Shown: positions 36,321 to 46,509 of the stretch, in pieces
How positions within the stretch are numbered: position 1 is the stretch's first letter
Layout of the letters: each line of letters opens with the position of its first letter
NCBI GenBank assembly: GCA_949361645.1
Contig: OX442426.1
Location: 3,282,673 to 3,346,672, forward strand
Direction of reading: 5' to 3'
Source: Spongilla lacustris
Taxonomy: Eukaryota > Porifera > Demospongiae > Spongillida > Spongillidae
DNA: 64,000 nt
Made by a program: the position numbers and the translations under genes
Notes under the pieces: model-generated
The model's database searches: none
What the model was told of the DNA's origin: nothing
What the model saw: the letters and a program-made list of their open reading frames with translations, nothing else

Positions 36321-36469
36321 CAACGTACCTTTGTAGCTAGTGTGCTTTGTTCTGAATATGTTTGGTCTGTGGTGCTGGGTTACCAACAGAATTACCAAAC
36401 ACTGATTGTTTTATTGTGTCATTTTGTTGTTGTTTTTCTGTGTGTAGTAGAACTGTCATTTTACAGTCT

Positions 36470-36600
36470 ACCTGTAATAATGTTCTATGATGGAAATGTG
36501 ACAAGTTATTTTGTTTGTGGTTACCATGGTGACATGTACTCTATTCCTTCTCCCCTACACCTTTGCGTTCCAATCATTGAGCGGTACTGTGTGTGACTTC
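36470..36600 (+). pseudogene. Second inverted fragment of the beta-helix multi-TM gene
   Basis: It reads VIMFYDGNVTSYF, then GGTTACCATGGTGACATGTA and CCAATCATTGAGCGGTACTG, parallel to the fragment at 25690-25830 and with the same internal deletion pattern. The two fragments therefore share an origin. Confidence 0.7.
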
Positions 36601-37507
36601 TGGGTCGCAAGGTTGCCAGCCACAACAGTTTCTACCTGGGAGATTAGTTTGATGTGCTCTGCTGTTTCTGGGTAGCTCTTGCTTGCATTTCTATGCTATA
36701 TAGCTAGCTTGAAAGCTACTAGTAGGTTGTAATAGATCTAATCTAATGACAAGTAACGGGATCGTGAATTAAATACCGGGTATATCATGAAGTTGTTCTA
36801 TGCTATTGCCTGTCAATGGGCCCAAAGCTGAAATATGTAAAGGTAACTTAGTTTCTCTTCTGTATGCAGTAGGCACTGGGAGATAGTGGGGGACAGTATT
36901 TGATTGCAGGTGATATATATGCAGCTGATTCACATAATACATTAATAGCCAAAAGTTGTAAAAAGTGTCGACAAACTGTTTAATGAACTGCTGCTTGGTA
37001 TTGTCATCACACTACTTCATACATGGCATCAGAATTGCCTGAAGTAAACTTGTTATCTGACCCCTACATTTAGCACACATTGATGCTGTTCTTATACTAC
37101 ATTTCTTATCATTCAACCCTTCTTTCCCCGCTTTTTGGATCACACTATTACGCTTCAGAGCTATTAAAATCACTAGTCCTTGTGCAAGCTACAGTGGGAT
37201 CCTGCTCTTTCATGGCTTCCAAGGCCCATAAAATCTGTAGTGGGCTATATATATTTTTTATTAAGGTTGCTAAAGATTGAAATAATGTTCATTTGCCACC
37301 TTATGTCATAGTCTTTTCTGTGTAACTTTGATAAGAAAACTTCAGTAAATTCCATTGTAGTACACACCTGCAGATATTTTCATTAATTTGCAAAAGTGTT
37401 ATATTGGCATGAGCGTTGAAAGGTTTCTGTTGTTGAAGGTACACTTACAACATAAAAAGTACTTAGGATCATCAACATGCGCAATTGTCCACACAATTCC
37501 AAATTTC
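36601..37507. other. Non-coding stretch with an inverted match to 55065-55165
   Basis: At 37140-37240 the words GGCCCATAAAATCTGTAG and GTGGGATCCTGCT correspond, in inverted orientation, to sequence between the second TRAF gene and parkin (55065-55165). No gene was seen. Confidence 0.45.
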
Positions 37508-37765
37508 TTAAATCACATCATCATCATCTCCATCACTGTCCCCAAACCAATGATCACTTTGACAACCACGATTCCATTGAATACCACAAATCCAGCACCA
37601 TTCAAATTTGCAGCGACAGGTCATGTGTCGACGGTTACCTGTATATACTCAGAAATGAAATGAGCTACATAGCCTACCGTTTTTCTCGGACATGGCTTTG
37701 TGTTCTTTCATGTAGTTTGCATTTGCAAGATCCCACTGAGCTTCTGGCCTGATGGGTATTTATTG
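37508..37765 (-). pseudogene. Decayed copy of the last two parkin exons (RING2)
   Basis: This matches exons 9 and 10 of the parkin gene at 55917-59190. The exon-10-like piece (37508..37638) keeps [20 protein letters not shown] and [12 protein letters not shown], but the catalytic Gly-Cys is replaced: after the acceptor it reads GNRRHM instead of GGCRHM. The exon-9-like piece (37677..37765) has lost 20 bases over the CPNC zinc-ligand block, breaking the frame. The acidic tail is shorter (four Asp, then VI and stop). No other parkin exons lie nearby. It cannot make an active ligase. Confidence 0.85.
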
Positions 37766-37774
37766 CTAATGTCG

Positions 37775-37838
37775 TAGCAAAATAGTCGAGCAAATTGAAT
37801 GGTTTAGCTATGGCAGAAAAACAAACGTAAGATTGAAA
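37775..37838 (-). pseudogene. Fragment of the DUF1295 gene
   Basis: Words such as ATAGTCGAGCAAATTGAATG and AACAAACGTAAGATTGAA match 40306-40413, inside the DUF1295 gene 2.5 kb away, with the 50 or so bases between them deleted. It lies directly between the parkin fragment and the FN3/TM fragment. Confidence 0.7.
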
Positions 37839-37891
37839 CACTAATATACTCGTGCACTAGAACCTATAAATAATTTTCGATCCTCTATCAG

Positions 37892-38791
37892 AACCACCAT
37901 CATCACCGCAGGTGTATTCTTCAAATACAGTGTACACTATCACCAACTCCATAACTGAACACCATGTTGGCTTTCTCCTTCCAATGCTGGGGGCAGTCCG
38001 CAAGGCCTCTTCTATGACATCTACATTCAGGACCTTGGTACACAAAGCAATCAGTGCCTGGCAAAGGTCAACAGCAGCAATAGTAATGCAGTGGGAGCCA
38101 TTTGTTCGACTGTTAGTGGTTTAAAATCCTCCACACTCTATGCGGTGTATGTGGTAGCTGCCAATGCAGCCACAGTCGATCCAGATACTGTGTGCAATAT
38201 AAGTGTCCTTGATGGGCGCTACCTGGCAGTTGTCGCTCAAACCCAAAGTGGTGCAGAAAGTGCACAAATAAGTGCAAACAGTAAGTGCTGCAGTAAGACC
38301 TGTAGCTTTGCTTTAGTATCTACTTTCTGACAGTCTTGTAGTTTTTTTGTTGTTTCATGCATGCACATTTAAGTGCATAAAACTATTTTTCTACTACATT
38401 TACCAAACCATGGTTGTATCGTCGCATATTTGTTCTTAAATATTTATTGCTCATTTCTAGTGTGTTTTGTAATCTCTTAAAAATGTGATATTCTTGGTCC
38501 ATTGTTCAGTGTGCATTTCCACAATCATGGTACTTATATTTTAGTGTTGCAAACACACATTCTTTGGAACATGCATATTTATTGGGATCCACTCTGATTT
38601 GAAGTGCCAAATTATTAAAATTATGCACTTACTGTTTAGTCAATACAGCGGCTGCAGTTAGCATCACCTTTTTCATCACATTCATTGTGGCTGTGGTGGC
38701 TGTTGTAGCCATATTGGTCACATGGATTATCACCAGGAAGGTGTCACATGAGAAGGAGTTCAACCTTCAGAGCAACACAAGTTTCAAGTGA
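37892..38791 (+). pseudogene. Third copy of the FN3 and TM exons (decayed)
   Basis: The FN3 exon (37892..38280) and TM exon (38640..38791) match the gene at 4912-8875, with intron and 3' flank (including the TG tract at about 38937-38975). A five-base insertion after TNSIT shifts the FN3 frame (it reads TEHHVGFLLPMLG). The TM exon stays open to TGA with the parental tail NLQSNTSFK. The upstream exons are absent, replaced by the parkin and DUF1295 fragments. Its tail matches the parent more closely than that of the copy at 9646-10535. Confidence 0.78.
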
Positions 38792-39922
38792 ACAATGTTT
38801 ACTGACCCAAATGCCCATGAATCTCCTCAGTCACAACTTCACTCGTTGTTATAGAGATAGATATCATTTTTTTGGACGCCGCATTTCATTTTTATATGTG
38901 TCTGTTGGATACTTGGTATTTGGATAAAAATACATTGATGTGTGTGTGTGTATGTGTGTGTGTGTTTGTGTGTGTATAAAAGTTCCTGTATAACTGATTT
39001 TATTCAGTATTTTTGAATGCATGCTTGGACCAATAATTAGATTCTGATCCCAACATCCGCCTGCACTTGTCTGCTCTGCAGGCTCCACACATCTTATGGT
39101 ATACACATTAAACATGATGCTTGCACAACAGCAGCAGGATCTAGATACACAGTGCATGAGTGTCATGCACAGTTAAATTACCTCCTTAATTAGAAGTGTA
39201 TAGCATGTAATATAATTTGGTGTGGTAAGAGACCTATAGAATAGACAAGGTGAGGAGGCAACGCCCACCCACACCTCCTTCTAGTCAGAATTGGCTTTTA
39301 GACCTGCAATCGAGATTCTGCTTGCAGAACTGGTCAGGGTTGATGGCACATCCATTATGCTGTGAGTTTGTATGTGATTTAATGTGATTCATTGTAGAGC
39401 AGAACTGGTGTAAAATCAACACGACCAAGAAGGTTTCAATAACATTATATGGTTATCATTAGTTATGTTATGATGAATTGTTAGAACGCTTCTCCAATGT
39501 CATTGCATTGTCAAAAGAAAACAGTTACAGGTGGGAGATGTAGCATAGTGCATTTCTGAACTCACTTATGCAGTGTAACAAAAGCCATTACATCAAAGTT
39601 CTCATCAATAATTGAATCGCAGCGGTAGGCAATTGCAAGCTTTGTGAGTTATTAAGATCTTGCACGATTCTACAGATAAGGACAGCACAAGTCTTAAAAG
39701 AGCGCTAGTACAGTGTGCACAAAATAAATAGCATGAATGCAAAACTAATTCAGTGGCTGGGAGGTATGCAGTGTGTAGGGGTTGTTGAGAGTAGAGTTTG
39801 ATGTTGTCTTGTACTTAGCATTTATCTCTGCGTGCATTCTCTTGTACCTTTTGAACTCTCAGAATCATTAACATCATGAATTCGATTCATGACACATTAC
39901 ATGTATTGTCTACATTAAAACG
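38792..39922. other. Intergenic stretch with TG tract
   Basis: The beginning continues the duplicated 3' flank of the FN3/TM segment. The rest is AT-rich, apparently unique sequence. No exon was recognised. Confidence 0.5.
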
Positions 39923-40840
39923 TCAGAACAACTTTGGTATGAACTTTTGAGTAGACTTCATGTACTCCTTGTACGCTGGGTACTTCCTGGCTGAAATGGC
40001 TTCGGTGAAATTAGTACTACCTTGGAATAGCAGCATCAGTACGAGACAGCCAATGACACTCCAGTTGAGTACTCTGCCAGTGTCAGCTACACTGAATAGA
40101 TATACACTTGCCCAGATTGCTTGCTCGGAGATGAAGTTGGGATGGCGAGATATCGACCACAATCCCGTGCAGATGAAGCCCTGGTTATACGGCTCCTTGA
40201 GGGGTTTACCCGACATGCTTGCTAGTCGCTTTCCTAGCTGGAACTTCCACTGCTGCTCATCGGCTACTGTCTCAAGGATAATAAAGCCCACCACAAAAGC
40301 CGCAGCAATATAGTCGAGCAAATAGAATGGTTTAGCTGTGGCAGAAATGGTCAATATCGTCGGGAGTGTGAAGCCCAGGATGAGAAAACTTTGGAAGAAA
40401 CAGACAAACGTAAGATTGAAGATGAACCACACGATTGGGTTGGATAAGACAGAGCTTTTTCTAAGCTCGGCCCATCTGTAGTCTTCTTCTCCTATCCAAA
40501 TACGCCACGAGTAACCTCCCTTGCGTGCAAAGTTGAAAGTTAAGCGCACGCCCCACAAAGTAACCAGCGACGCGATGAGCACCTGCCGTGCTTGAAAGCC
40601 CGCGATGTATGCCATGACCCACACGTACACTGGAGGCATGATGCTCCACAGTTTGTCCACCTGGCTGTAGTTTCCCGTCATGATGCTGATGACAAATACA
40701 AGGCAGGATTTTGCGAACGCGATGTAGCTCGTGGTGACAAGCGCTTCCCACTGCTTCGGAGTAAGTGGTTTGTCAAAGTAATACGACATGTACAGCACAA
40801 TAGCAATAGCAATGAGCAAGAGCGAGACGGACACCTTCAT
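39923..40840 (-). CDS. DUF1295 / steroid 5-alpha-reductase-like membrane enzyme
   Basis: A 305-aa intronless ORF with an ATG near a hydrophobic N-terminus (VSLLLIAIAIVLYMSYY). Several TM helices follow. The diagnostic blocks of the family are present: GNYSQVDKLWSIMPPVYVW (about 56-75), TLWGVRLTFNFARKGGYSW (about 93-112) and, near the end, CTGLWSISRHPNFISEQAIW (about 226-245), followed by ARKYPAYKEYMKSTQKFIPK. The family carries the C-terminal fold of NADPH-dependent 3-oxo-5-alpha-steroid 4-dehydrogenases. Close relatives are found in bacteria and eukaryotes and mostly lack a proven substrate, so the reaction is not assigned. It is probably in the endoplasmic reticulum membrane. Length and motifs are complete and no lesion is visible. 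A fragment of this gene occurs at 37775-37838. Confidence 0.85.
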   Translation of the reverse strand: MKVSVSLLLIAIAIVLYMSYYFDKPLTPKQWEALVTTSYIAFAKSCLVFVISIMTGNYSQVDKLWSIMPPVYVWVMAYIAGFQARQVLIASLVTLWGVRLTFNFARKGGYSWRIWIGEEDYRWAELRKSSVLSNPIVWFIFNLTFVCFFQSFLILGFTLPTILTISATAKPFYLLDYIAAAFVVGFIILETVADEQQWKFQLGKRLASMSGKPLKEPYNQGFICTGLWSISRHPNFISEQAIWASVYLFSVADTGRVLNWSVIGCLVLMLLFQGSTNFTEAISARKYPAYKEYMKSTQKFIPKLF

Positions 40841-41111
40841 CTTGCAATGCCTACGTTGTTTTGTTACAATTTATTATGCAACGAATACCATTACTAATTG
40901 TGACAAGATTTAAAATCATTCTCCGAGCGATCCCTAGTGGTTAGACCTTTTTCGACCGCAATATGAATATATAAATGTCACACGCTCGTCCCATTCAATT
41001 ACATCACGCGACACGAAGTTCTCTAAAGGGTTAAGGCGAGTGAGTTCAGGAACTATCAGCGATCACTTTTCAAGACCTAAAACTTTCGTATAAGGTTGGT
41101 TCCGTTCTCTT

Positions 41112-42221
41112 CTATCGATTTGGTGATCCGCGTGGTGCGAGGTTATAGTTTTCCGTCCCTGTATTGAAAACAATCTTGAAATCCCTCTGGCGGGTAAAAG
41201 GAACACCAGCGACATAAATAACCTCTCTCATAAATAACTTCTCTATCATACCGTGGGTGTAATAGGACTGATTTGACTTCACCTCGTTTATAACATAATC
41301 AAGACAAGGCAATTTAATGACTTCTACTGTGAGTCAATTTTTGTAAAGATAGAACACGGAACGGTAGTAGTTGGGCGTGGCCCGCCCTTCGCGTATTGGC
41401 GGAAGGTCGGGTTGCAAGCCTATACCTGGATTTGTTCTGCTGCAACGGGGATTGCAGTCCAATCGGATTGCAGCGTTCAAGTGGGTCCATTATCACCAAT
41501 TAGCGGCTGATGTGAGGTAATGATAGGCAGCTGTTACTTCCATTTAACTTACATGTATATGAATTTTCATGGAGCGGACAAACATTGCTTTTGTTTGCGA
41601 ATGTGTCACAGAGGCAGCTAAAGAGTTGCGCTGCCCTGCTACTATGAAGCCTGAACAACAATGCGAAGGGCGGGCCATGCCCAACTCACTCGAAGCAATA
41701 CATGTACATATCTTGAGCAGCTGCTCTGCAGACACACAAACCGCATTATCACCACGTAATCTAACGCTCAATAATCACTACCCGAATGTGCAATAACATA
41801 ACGATATTCACAACGATATTACATAACACTCCAGAACAAATCTTGGTATAGGCTTGCAACCCGACCTTCCGCCAATACGCGAAGGGAGGGCCACGCCCAA
41901 CTAGAACGGTAGCGCCAAGCAGATTCCACGTGTAGTGATGTCTAATGAGTGTATTGAGATATAAAGCATGTTAACACGGTGTAGGGTTGTTGAGATTCTG
42001 CGCCTCAATTGCGGAGTTGAGCTGTCATGATTTACACTGCCCTTGTGATATGCCTCGAAGAAAACACTTAGTGGGCCGGCCATTGAAGTCATATGCTTGA
42101 AGTACTGTATGGATCTGTGGTTACCCCCTAGCATACCAAGCTTCTCTTTATATCGTAACTTTCCCACCGTATCAAGCTGCTTAAACGAATCCGACAGTTC
42201 AGCCATATTCGTGTATCTCAT
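41112..42221 (-). CDS. Small two-exon gene, function unknown
   Basis: Exon 1 is 42125..42221 and exon 2 is 41112..41326. The donor (G|GTAACC) and acceptor (CACAG|TA) join in phase 1 to give about 103 aa: MRYTNMAELSDSFKQLDTVG, KLRYKEKLGMLG, then VEVIKLPCLDYVINEV and YYTHGMIEKLFMREVIYVAG and so on. An internal ATG (42206) is an alternative start. The charged first exon (F..LD..G..RY.EKL) recalls N-termini of uncharacterised invertebrate proteins that often come from transposons, but I cannot name a family. The intron contains a complete Mutator-like MITE, which a real intron would tolerate. It could equally be the 5' part of a decayed gene. Confidence 0.35.
41368..41903. mobile_element. Mutator-like MITE, 536 bp, perfect 9-base TSD
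   Basis: Inverted repeats of about 80 bases (TAGTTGGGCGTGGCCCGCCC at the left, complement at the right) are flanked by exact GAACGGTAG duplications (41359-41367 and 41904-41912). Long TIRs with a 9-base duplication are the signature of Mutator-like elements. No transposase is encoded. Confidence 0.85.
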
Positions 42222-43619
42222 TAACGGCGACGTGTCACATGCATGTCACACAAGAATATTTGCGGTCGAAATTACGTGAATATCACTAAAACCATGAACA
42301 TGCTAATTATACTGAAAATCCTAAACATAATATGCATCTAAATGTTTTGCATGGTTTATTTCTTAAAAGTGGTTATTGCGATATTTATGCCATGCGCCAT
42401 GAAGCTAAGAAGTTATTATACAAACTAAACGACAATTGCAAGTCCTTACCCACACTTAAGTAGACCGTGGTTTTGTCGTTCAATCACTGAACTCAAGCTA
42501 TTTCAACTCCATTAGCTTTTCCCGAACTGTATGGCAATCACCATAACTGATGCTTCATGTCAGGTGCAGCTTATTTAAAGTGGTTAATTATTATGATATT
42601 ATATAGTGATATTGTGAATCTCTCAAACTAAAGAAATATCACTTATGTGGTTTATTTTAAACCATGAACACATGTGGTAAATTAAATCCAAAATTATTAA
42701 ACATACAATTTCAATGCATCTGACTATATAGTAGTGGTTAATTTATTAAAAGTGGTTATCTCGATATCAGTGATGTTACATGTTACATACATTGTGAAAT
42801 ATCTCAAAACTAGAAATATCATTTTATGGTTTAACATGGTAAGTTAAATCTTAAAACATACATCTAAGTATACTGTAGCACAGCATTAATTAGAACTTTG
42901 TTCATTAGAACCACAATCACTCCACCATATATATATATACCAATACATACACCAAGTGATTATGGTTCTAATGAACAAAGTTCTAATTAATGCACTGCTA
43001 CATAGCTCCCCCCCTCCCCGTGAGGATGAGACGAACTACCACGTGTCACCTGACCAGGTGCATCCACCTGATAGATTCTGAGTTCCTCTGTCGTTCAGTC
43101 ACTGGGGGGAGGGGGTGTAGCAGAGCATTAGTTAGAAATTTGTTAATTAGTATTGGTTAATTATGATGGAGTGATTGCGAATTAATTTAAAGTGGTTATT
43201 AGACTCCACAGTACTCTTACCAATATCATATAATAACTGTATAATACACTTGATAGTGTTTAAGAAATTTAGATTTTTTTTATTACCATAAGTGATATTT
43301 CTAGTTAGACTATTAATATATATGCAGTATCACTACAATAATAATAACCACTTGTACTAAATTAACCTTCATTGCTTAATACCTATAGATGTATTAACAT
43401 AATGTTTTAGATTTTCACAATAATATAAGTTTGACAATATATATGTAATATAAATAACCACTTTTAATACATGCACCATCACTATACAACATGTACGTAC
43501 ATGTAGCATAATCACGGTTTAAGATACTATAAGTGATACATGATATTTCTAGTTTGAGATATTCACTAATATCACATTACATTAAATCTTTAAAGCTTAA
43601 ACAAGTATCTTAATACATA
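42222..43619. other. AT-rich stretch with repeated AAAGTGGTTA words and a foldback
   Basis: The word AAAGTGGTTA or its complement recurs at about 42366, 42575, 42750, 43190 and 43452 (with a variant near 43345), each close to GATAT/ATATC words. An inverted repeat at 42876-43000 (TAGCACAGCATTAATTAG and complement) frames a TA-rich loop. No coding exon was seen. Confidence 0.5.
42876..43000. repeat. Short foldback element
   Basis: Arms of about 40 bases, including AATTAGAACTTTGTTCATTA on one strand and its complement on the other, around a loop of about 40 bases. A further partial arm (GTAGCAGAGCATTAGTTAG) lies near 43117. Confidence 0.7.
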
Positions 43620-44303
43620 TCAGTTTCAGCCCCCCACACGACATCCTGGTTATCTGTTATTCCCTCCACATCCCTAGCTCTCCATCTTGACCCAATTGAA
43701 TTCAGGGTAGCTGTCAAGTGGTGGCTGGGCCTAGATACCTCCCAGGGTTCTCAGTGTGCTTTCTGTCCTGCCCACAGTCTGGACCCTCTTGGACACCATG
43801 CATTAACATGCAAATGTGGGGGGTGATGTTATTACCCACCATAATGCTCTCAGGGACACTGTAGCGCACTTCCTTCATCGTGCACATGCTTCAATCGAAG
43901 TTGAAGCTGGTGCTGGGCTCTTTCCTGACCATTCACAGTCACGCCCTGCTGATATTCTCGTGAAGCATTGGAATCATGGAAGGCCGGTTGCCCTGGACAT
44001 CTCCGTTGTCTCACCGCTTAATCCTTCAACTTTAGCTGAAGCGGGAGCAACAGTTGGTGCAGTCCTTGAGGCAACAGAGAGCAGGAAACACCAGGCCAAC
44101 GATGAAAAGTGTTTAGCTTTAGGGTGGGTCTAGTAGTTGACTCCTATGGGGCTTGGGGTAATGAAGCTTCAGGATTTCTGGCTCAGATCATAGCTAGGCT
44201 TGCGATTCACAAGTCTCTACCAAAGGCACAGATATCTTTTGAGCGTTTTTCAAACTTGGGCATTTGCTTAATAAGAGCAAATGCCAGAGCTATCCTATGT
44301 TGA
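43620..44303 (+). mobile_element. REL-nuclease-like retroelement fragment, copy g (best preserved)
   Basis: With one or two frame breaks it reads: a helical lead (LDPIEFRVAVKWWLGLD); a knuckle CAFCPAHSLDPLGHHALTCK (C-x2-C...H-H-x4-C); GGDVITHHNALRD; VEAGAGLFPDHSQSRPADIL then VKHWNHG, VALDISVVSPLNPS; RKHQANDEKCLALGWV then a stop; YGAWGNEA; RLAIHKSLPKA; and LIRANARAIL. The CCHC knuckle, then H-N, then PAD with an Asp 14 residues on, matches the layout of the C-terminal nuclease of R2-like LINEs (inference). The reverse transcriptase is missing, so this is a 5'-truncated or degenerate copy. Confidence 0.55.
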
Positions 44304-44572
44304 ATCCCATCTTAACTGTAGTGTGTTTTATATATAGCAAGTGTGGTGCATTATGAATTATTGATTATAAAATTAATACATGTATAATACAGTTAGATGT
44401 ATTATGATAGTGTGTTTAATATTTTTAGTTTTAATAAGATGACGGTTTATGATAGAATCATGTAGTCTTTCTAGACTTGTCATCAGATTGAATCAACTAG
44501 GCCACATCTGTTACTAGTAGACAAAACTTGTAAGAGAGGGGGTGGGTGTCGTGTTATGTTTTGCTGCTGGAC
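44304..44572. other. Short spacer, nothing recognised
   Basis: AT-rich DNA between the retroelement fragment and the duplicated TRAF 3' end. Confidence 0.5.
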
Positions 44573-45281
44573 CTGAGTGCAAGGTTATCAGATAATTATG
44601 ATAATTAATTCTTCAGTTACCATTGAATGGACATGTATACATGTACATAACAATGAAAATGCACTCAATGCCTAAGTACTGCATGTACATGTAGATTCAA
44701 CCAAATATTACAAAATTTCTTAGCAAGATGCTACACTAACATTCAAGCTATTATTTTTCATGTGTTCATAACCAAAAAGCAGTGATGACTTGAATAAAAT
44801 CTTCTGTACAATAACCTCACCACATCCAAAAGCAACACCCAATTTGTCATCTTCATAAACCCTAGATTTGCTCTCAGAAGGTGTTGATCGATCAAATACT
44901 ATGTTACAGCTCGCTGCATTGCTCACTGAGTGCAAGGTTATCAGATAATTATGATAATTAATTCTTCAGTTACCATTGAATGGACATGTATACATGTACA
45001 TAACAATGAAAATGCACTCAATGCCTAAGTACTGCATGTACATGTAGATTCAACCAAATATTACAAAATTTCTTAGCAAGATGCTACACTAACATTCAAG
45101 CTATTATTTTTCATGTGTTCATAACCAAAAAGCAGTGATGACTTGAATAAAATCTTCTGTACAATAACCTCACCACATCCAAAAGCAACACCCAATTTGT
45201 CATCTTCATAAACCCTAGATTTGCTCTCAGAAGGTGTTGATCGATCAAATACTATGTTACAGCTCGCTGCATTGCTCACTG
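44573..45281. repeat. Exact-looking 353-base direct tandem duplication of the TRAF 3' end
   Basis: 44573-44925 and 44926-45281 appear identical by eye at an offset of 353. The unit holds the last 71 codons of the TRAF gene, its stop and part of its 3' flank. The copy joined to the gene is 44926-45281; the other lies downstream of the stop. Confidence 0.9.
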
Positions 45282-46509
45282 TCACAGTTAGTGTACCACT
45301 GAATGGCCAGCGGAGGTTATCATCAAACTGTCCCTTCATCAAACAAGCAAATATAGACAGATGCGTATTTCTGTGTGTAGTGCATCCATTGCAATAGATT
45401 CTAAGGCATAATTTGTAGCCATACCGACTTGTGTAAAATGGAGGGCTATGTACACACATGTCATGATCCTTTTTATCGGGAAAGTCACGTATTGCAAAAG
45501 TAACAGGAAGATCGACAGCTTCACTACATGCCAGAGGTCTAGAAGTAATGACATTATTAGAAACCAAACGTGGAGGTCCATAACATTTCACTTTGCTTTC
45601 AAACTGTAAGGCTGCCATTACTGGTCTAAGCTGCCCTGTACATGCAATATTTTCATTGAGTAACGCTGTCAAATGTTTTGCCTTGTCTCTTTGAGCTTGC
45701 TGTAACAATCGCAGCTCCTGTTCAGTTGCATGCAATTTTTGTGCAACAACAGCCATCTTAGATTCTTGTGCAGTGATTGTCTCTGTAAGAATGCTTATTT
45801 CAGCATCCAATTGGTGAGTCATCTTATTTTGTGCTGACCTCATGGCTTGATATTTTTCTTCTAATAATCTCTGAACATTTTGTGTCTGCTTTGAAACCAA
45901 TTCTAAATGCAGAGGATATGCACTGGTGTCATAATGTTTCGTGAGATCCTTAAGTAAGGCTTTGTGGGTGCAACCTAGCAAGTTGAATGCACAAGGCTTT
46001 TCGGCCATTAGGCAGACCTCAGAATGACATAAATACTGTGACCGAACAAGTGTCTCATCACAAAGAGGACATTTGATTACAAAATTGGGGCATGTATTTT
46101 CATGTTCTTTGGCATTGCGGCGTTCAAGTTTCAATCCACAGCCATAAACACACTCTTGTGTCACAAAGCCACAGTCAGTCATATAATGTGTTTCAAATAC
46201 GTTAAGTTTCCCTGTCCACTTGCATCCTTCTCTTTTGTTAGTGCAATACACCTCGGAGTCAATAATATCGTTCTTTAGTTTGCGCTGTAGAGATACATTG
46301 ACTTGTGGTTTGCCACAACTTGGCATAGGGCATGAAAGGCGATTCTTAATATATGTCTCAATACATGGTTGGCAAACACTTCTACCACAACATTCTGTCA
46401 GTTGAGGTTCTCGCAGTACGAAATGGCAGAGGCCACATTTGAAATATTCTGGAGGGTTTGGGGTCTTAACAAAATCATTTTTGTATCCTTTATCAAACAT
46501 CAGCGTCAT
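45073..46509 (-). CDS. TRAF-like RING / zinc-finger / coiled-coil / MATH protein
   Basis: A 478-aa intronless ORF. The chosen start is MTLMFDKGYKN; an upstream in-frame ATG at 46647 would add a 46-residue hydrophobic leader that does not fit a TRAF. Residues about 24-60 are a RING finger (CGLC...C.GRSVCQPC...CP), then TRAF-type zinc fingers (CTNKREGCKWTG...C.YGCG...H...CP...CP.C), a coiled coil at about 215-290 (KMTHQLDAEISILTETIT, KLHATEQELRLLQQAQ), and a C-terminal MATH/TRAF domain (about 335-478, with SPPFYTSRYGYKLCLRIYCN and LRWPFSGTL). TRAFs act in the cytoplasm as trimeric adaptors and E3 ligases downstream of TNF-receptor and Toll/IL-1 receptors; sponges carry many. Two relatives lie 6-8 kb away in opposite orientation. 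The last 71 codons are duplicated in tandem beyond the stop. Confidence 0.88.
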   Translation of the reverse strand: MTLMFDKGYKNDFVKTPNPPEYFKCGLCHFVLREPQLTECCGRSVCQPCIETYIKNRLSCPMPSCGKPQVNVSLQRKLKNDIIDSEVYCTNKREGCKWTGKLNVFETHYMTDCGFVTQECVYGCGLKLERRNAKEHENTCPNFVIKCPLCDETLVRSQYLCHSEVCLMAEKPCAFNLLGCTHKALLKDLTKHYDTSAYPLHLELVSKQTQNVQRLLEEKYQAMRSAQNKMTHQLDAEISILTETITAQESKMAVVAQKLHATEQELRLLQQAQRDKAKHLTALLNENIACTGQLRPVMAALQFESKVKCYGPPRLVSNNVITSRPLACSEAVDLPVTFAIRDFPDKKDHDMCVHSPPFYTSRYGYKLCLRIYCNGCTTHRNTHLSIFACLMKGQFDDNLRWPFSGTLTVTVSNAASCNIVFDRSTPSESKSRVYEDDKLGVAFGCGEVIVQKILFKSSLLFGYEHMKNNSLNVSVASC

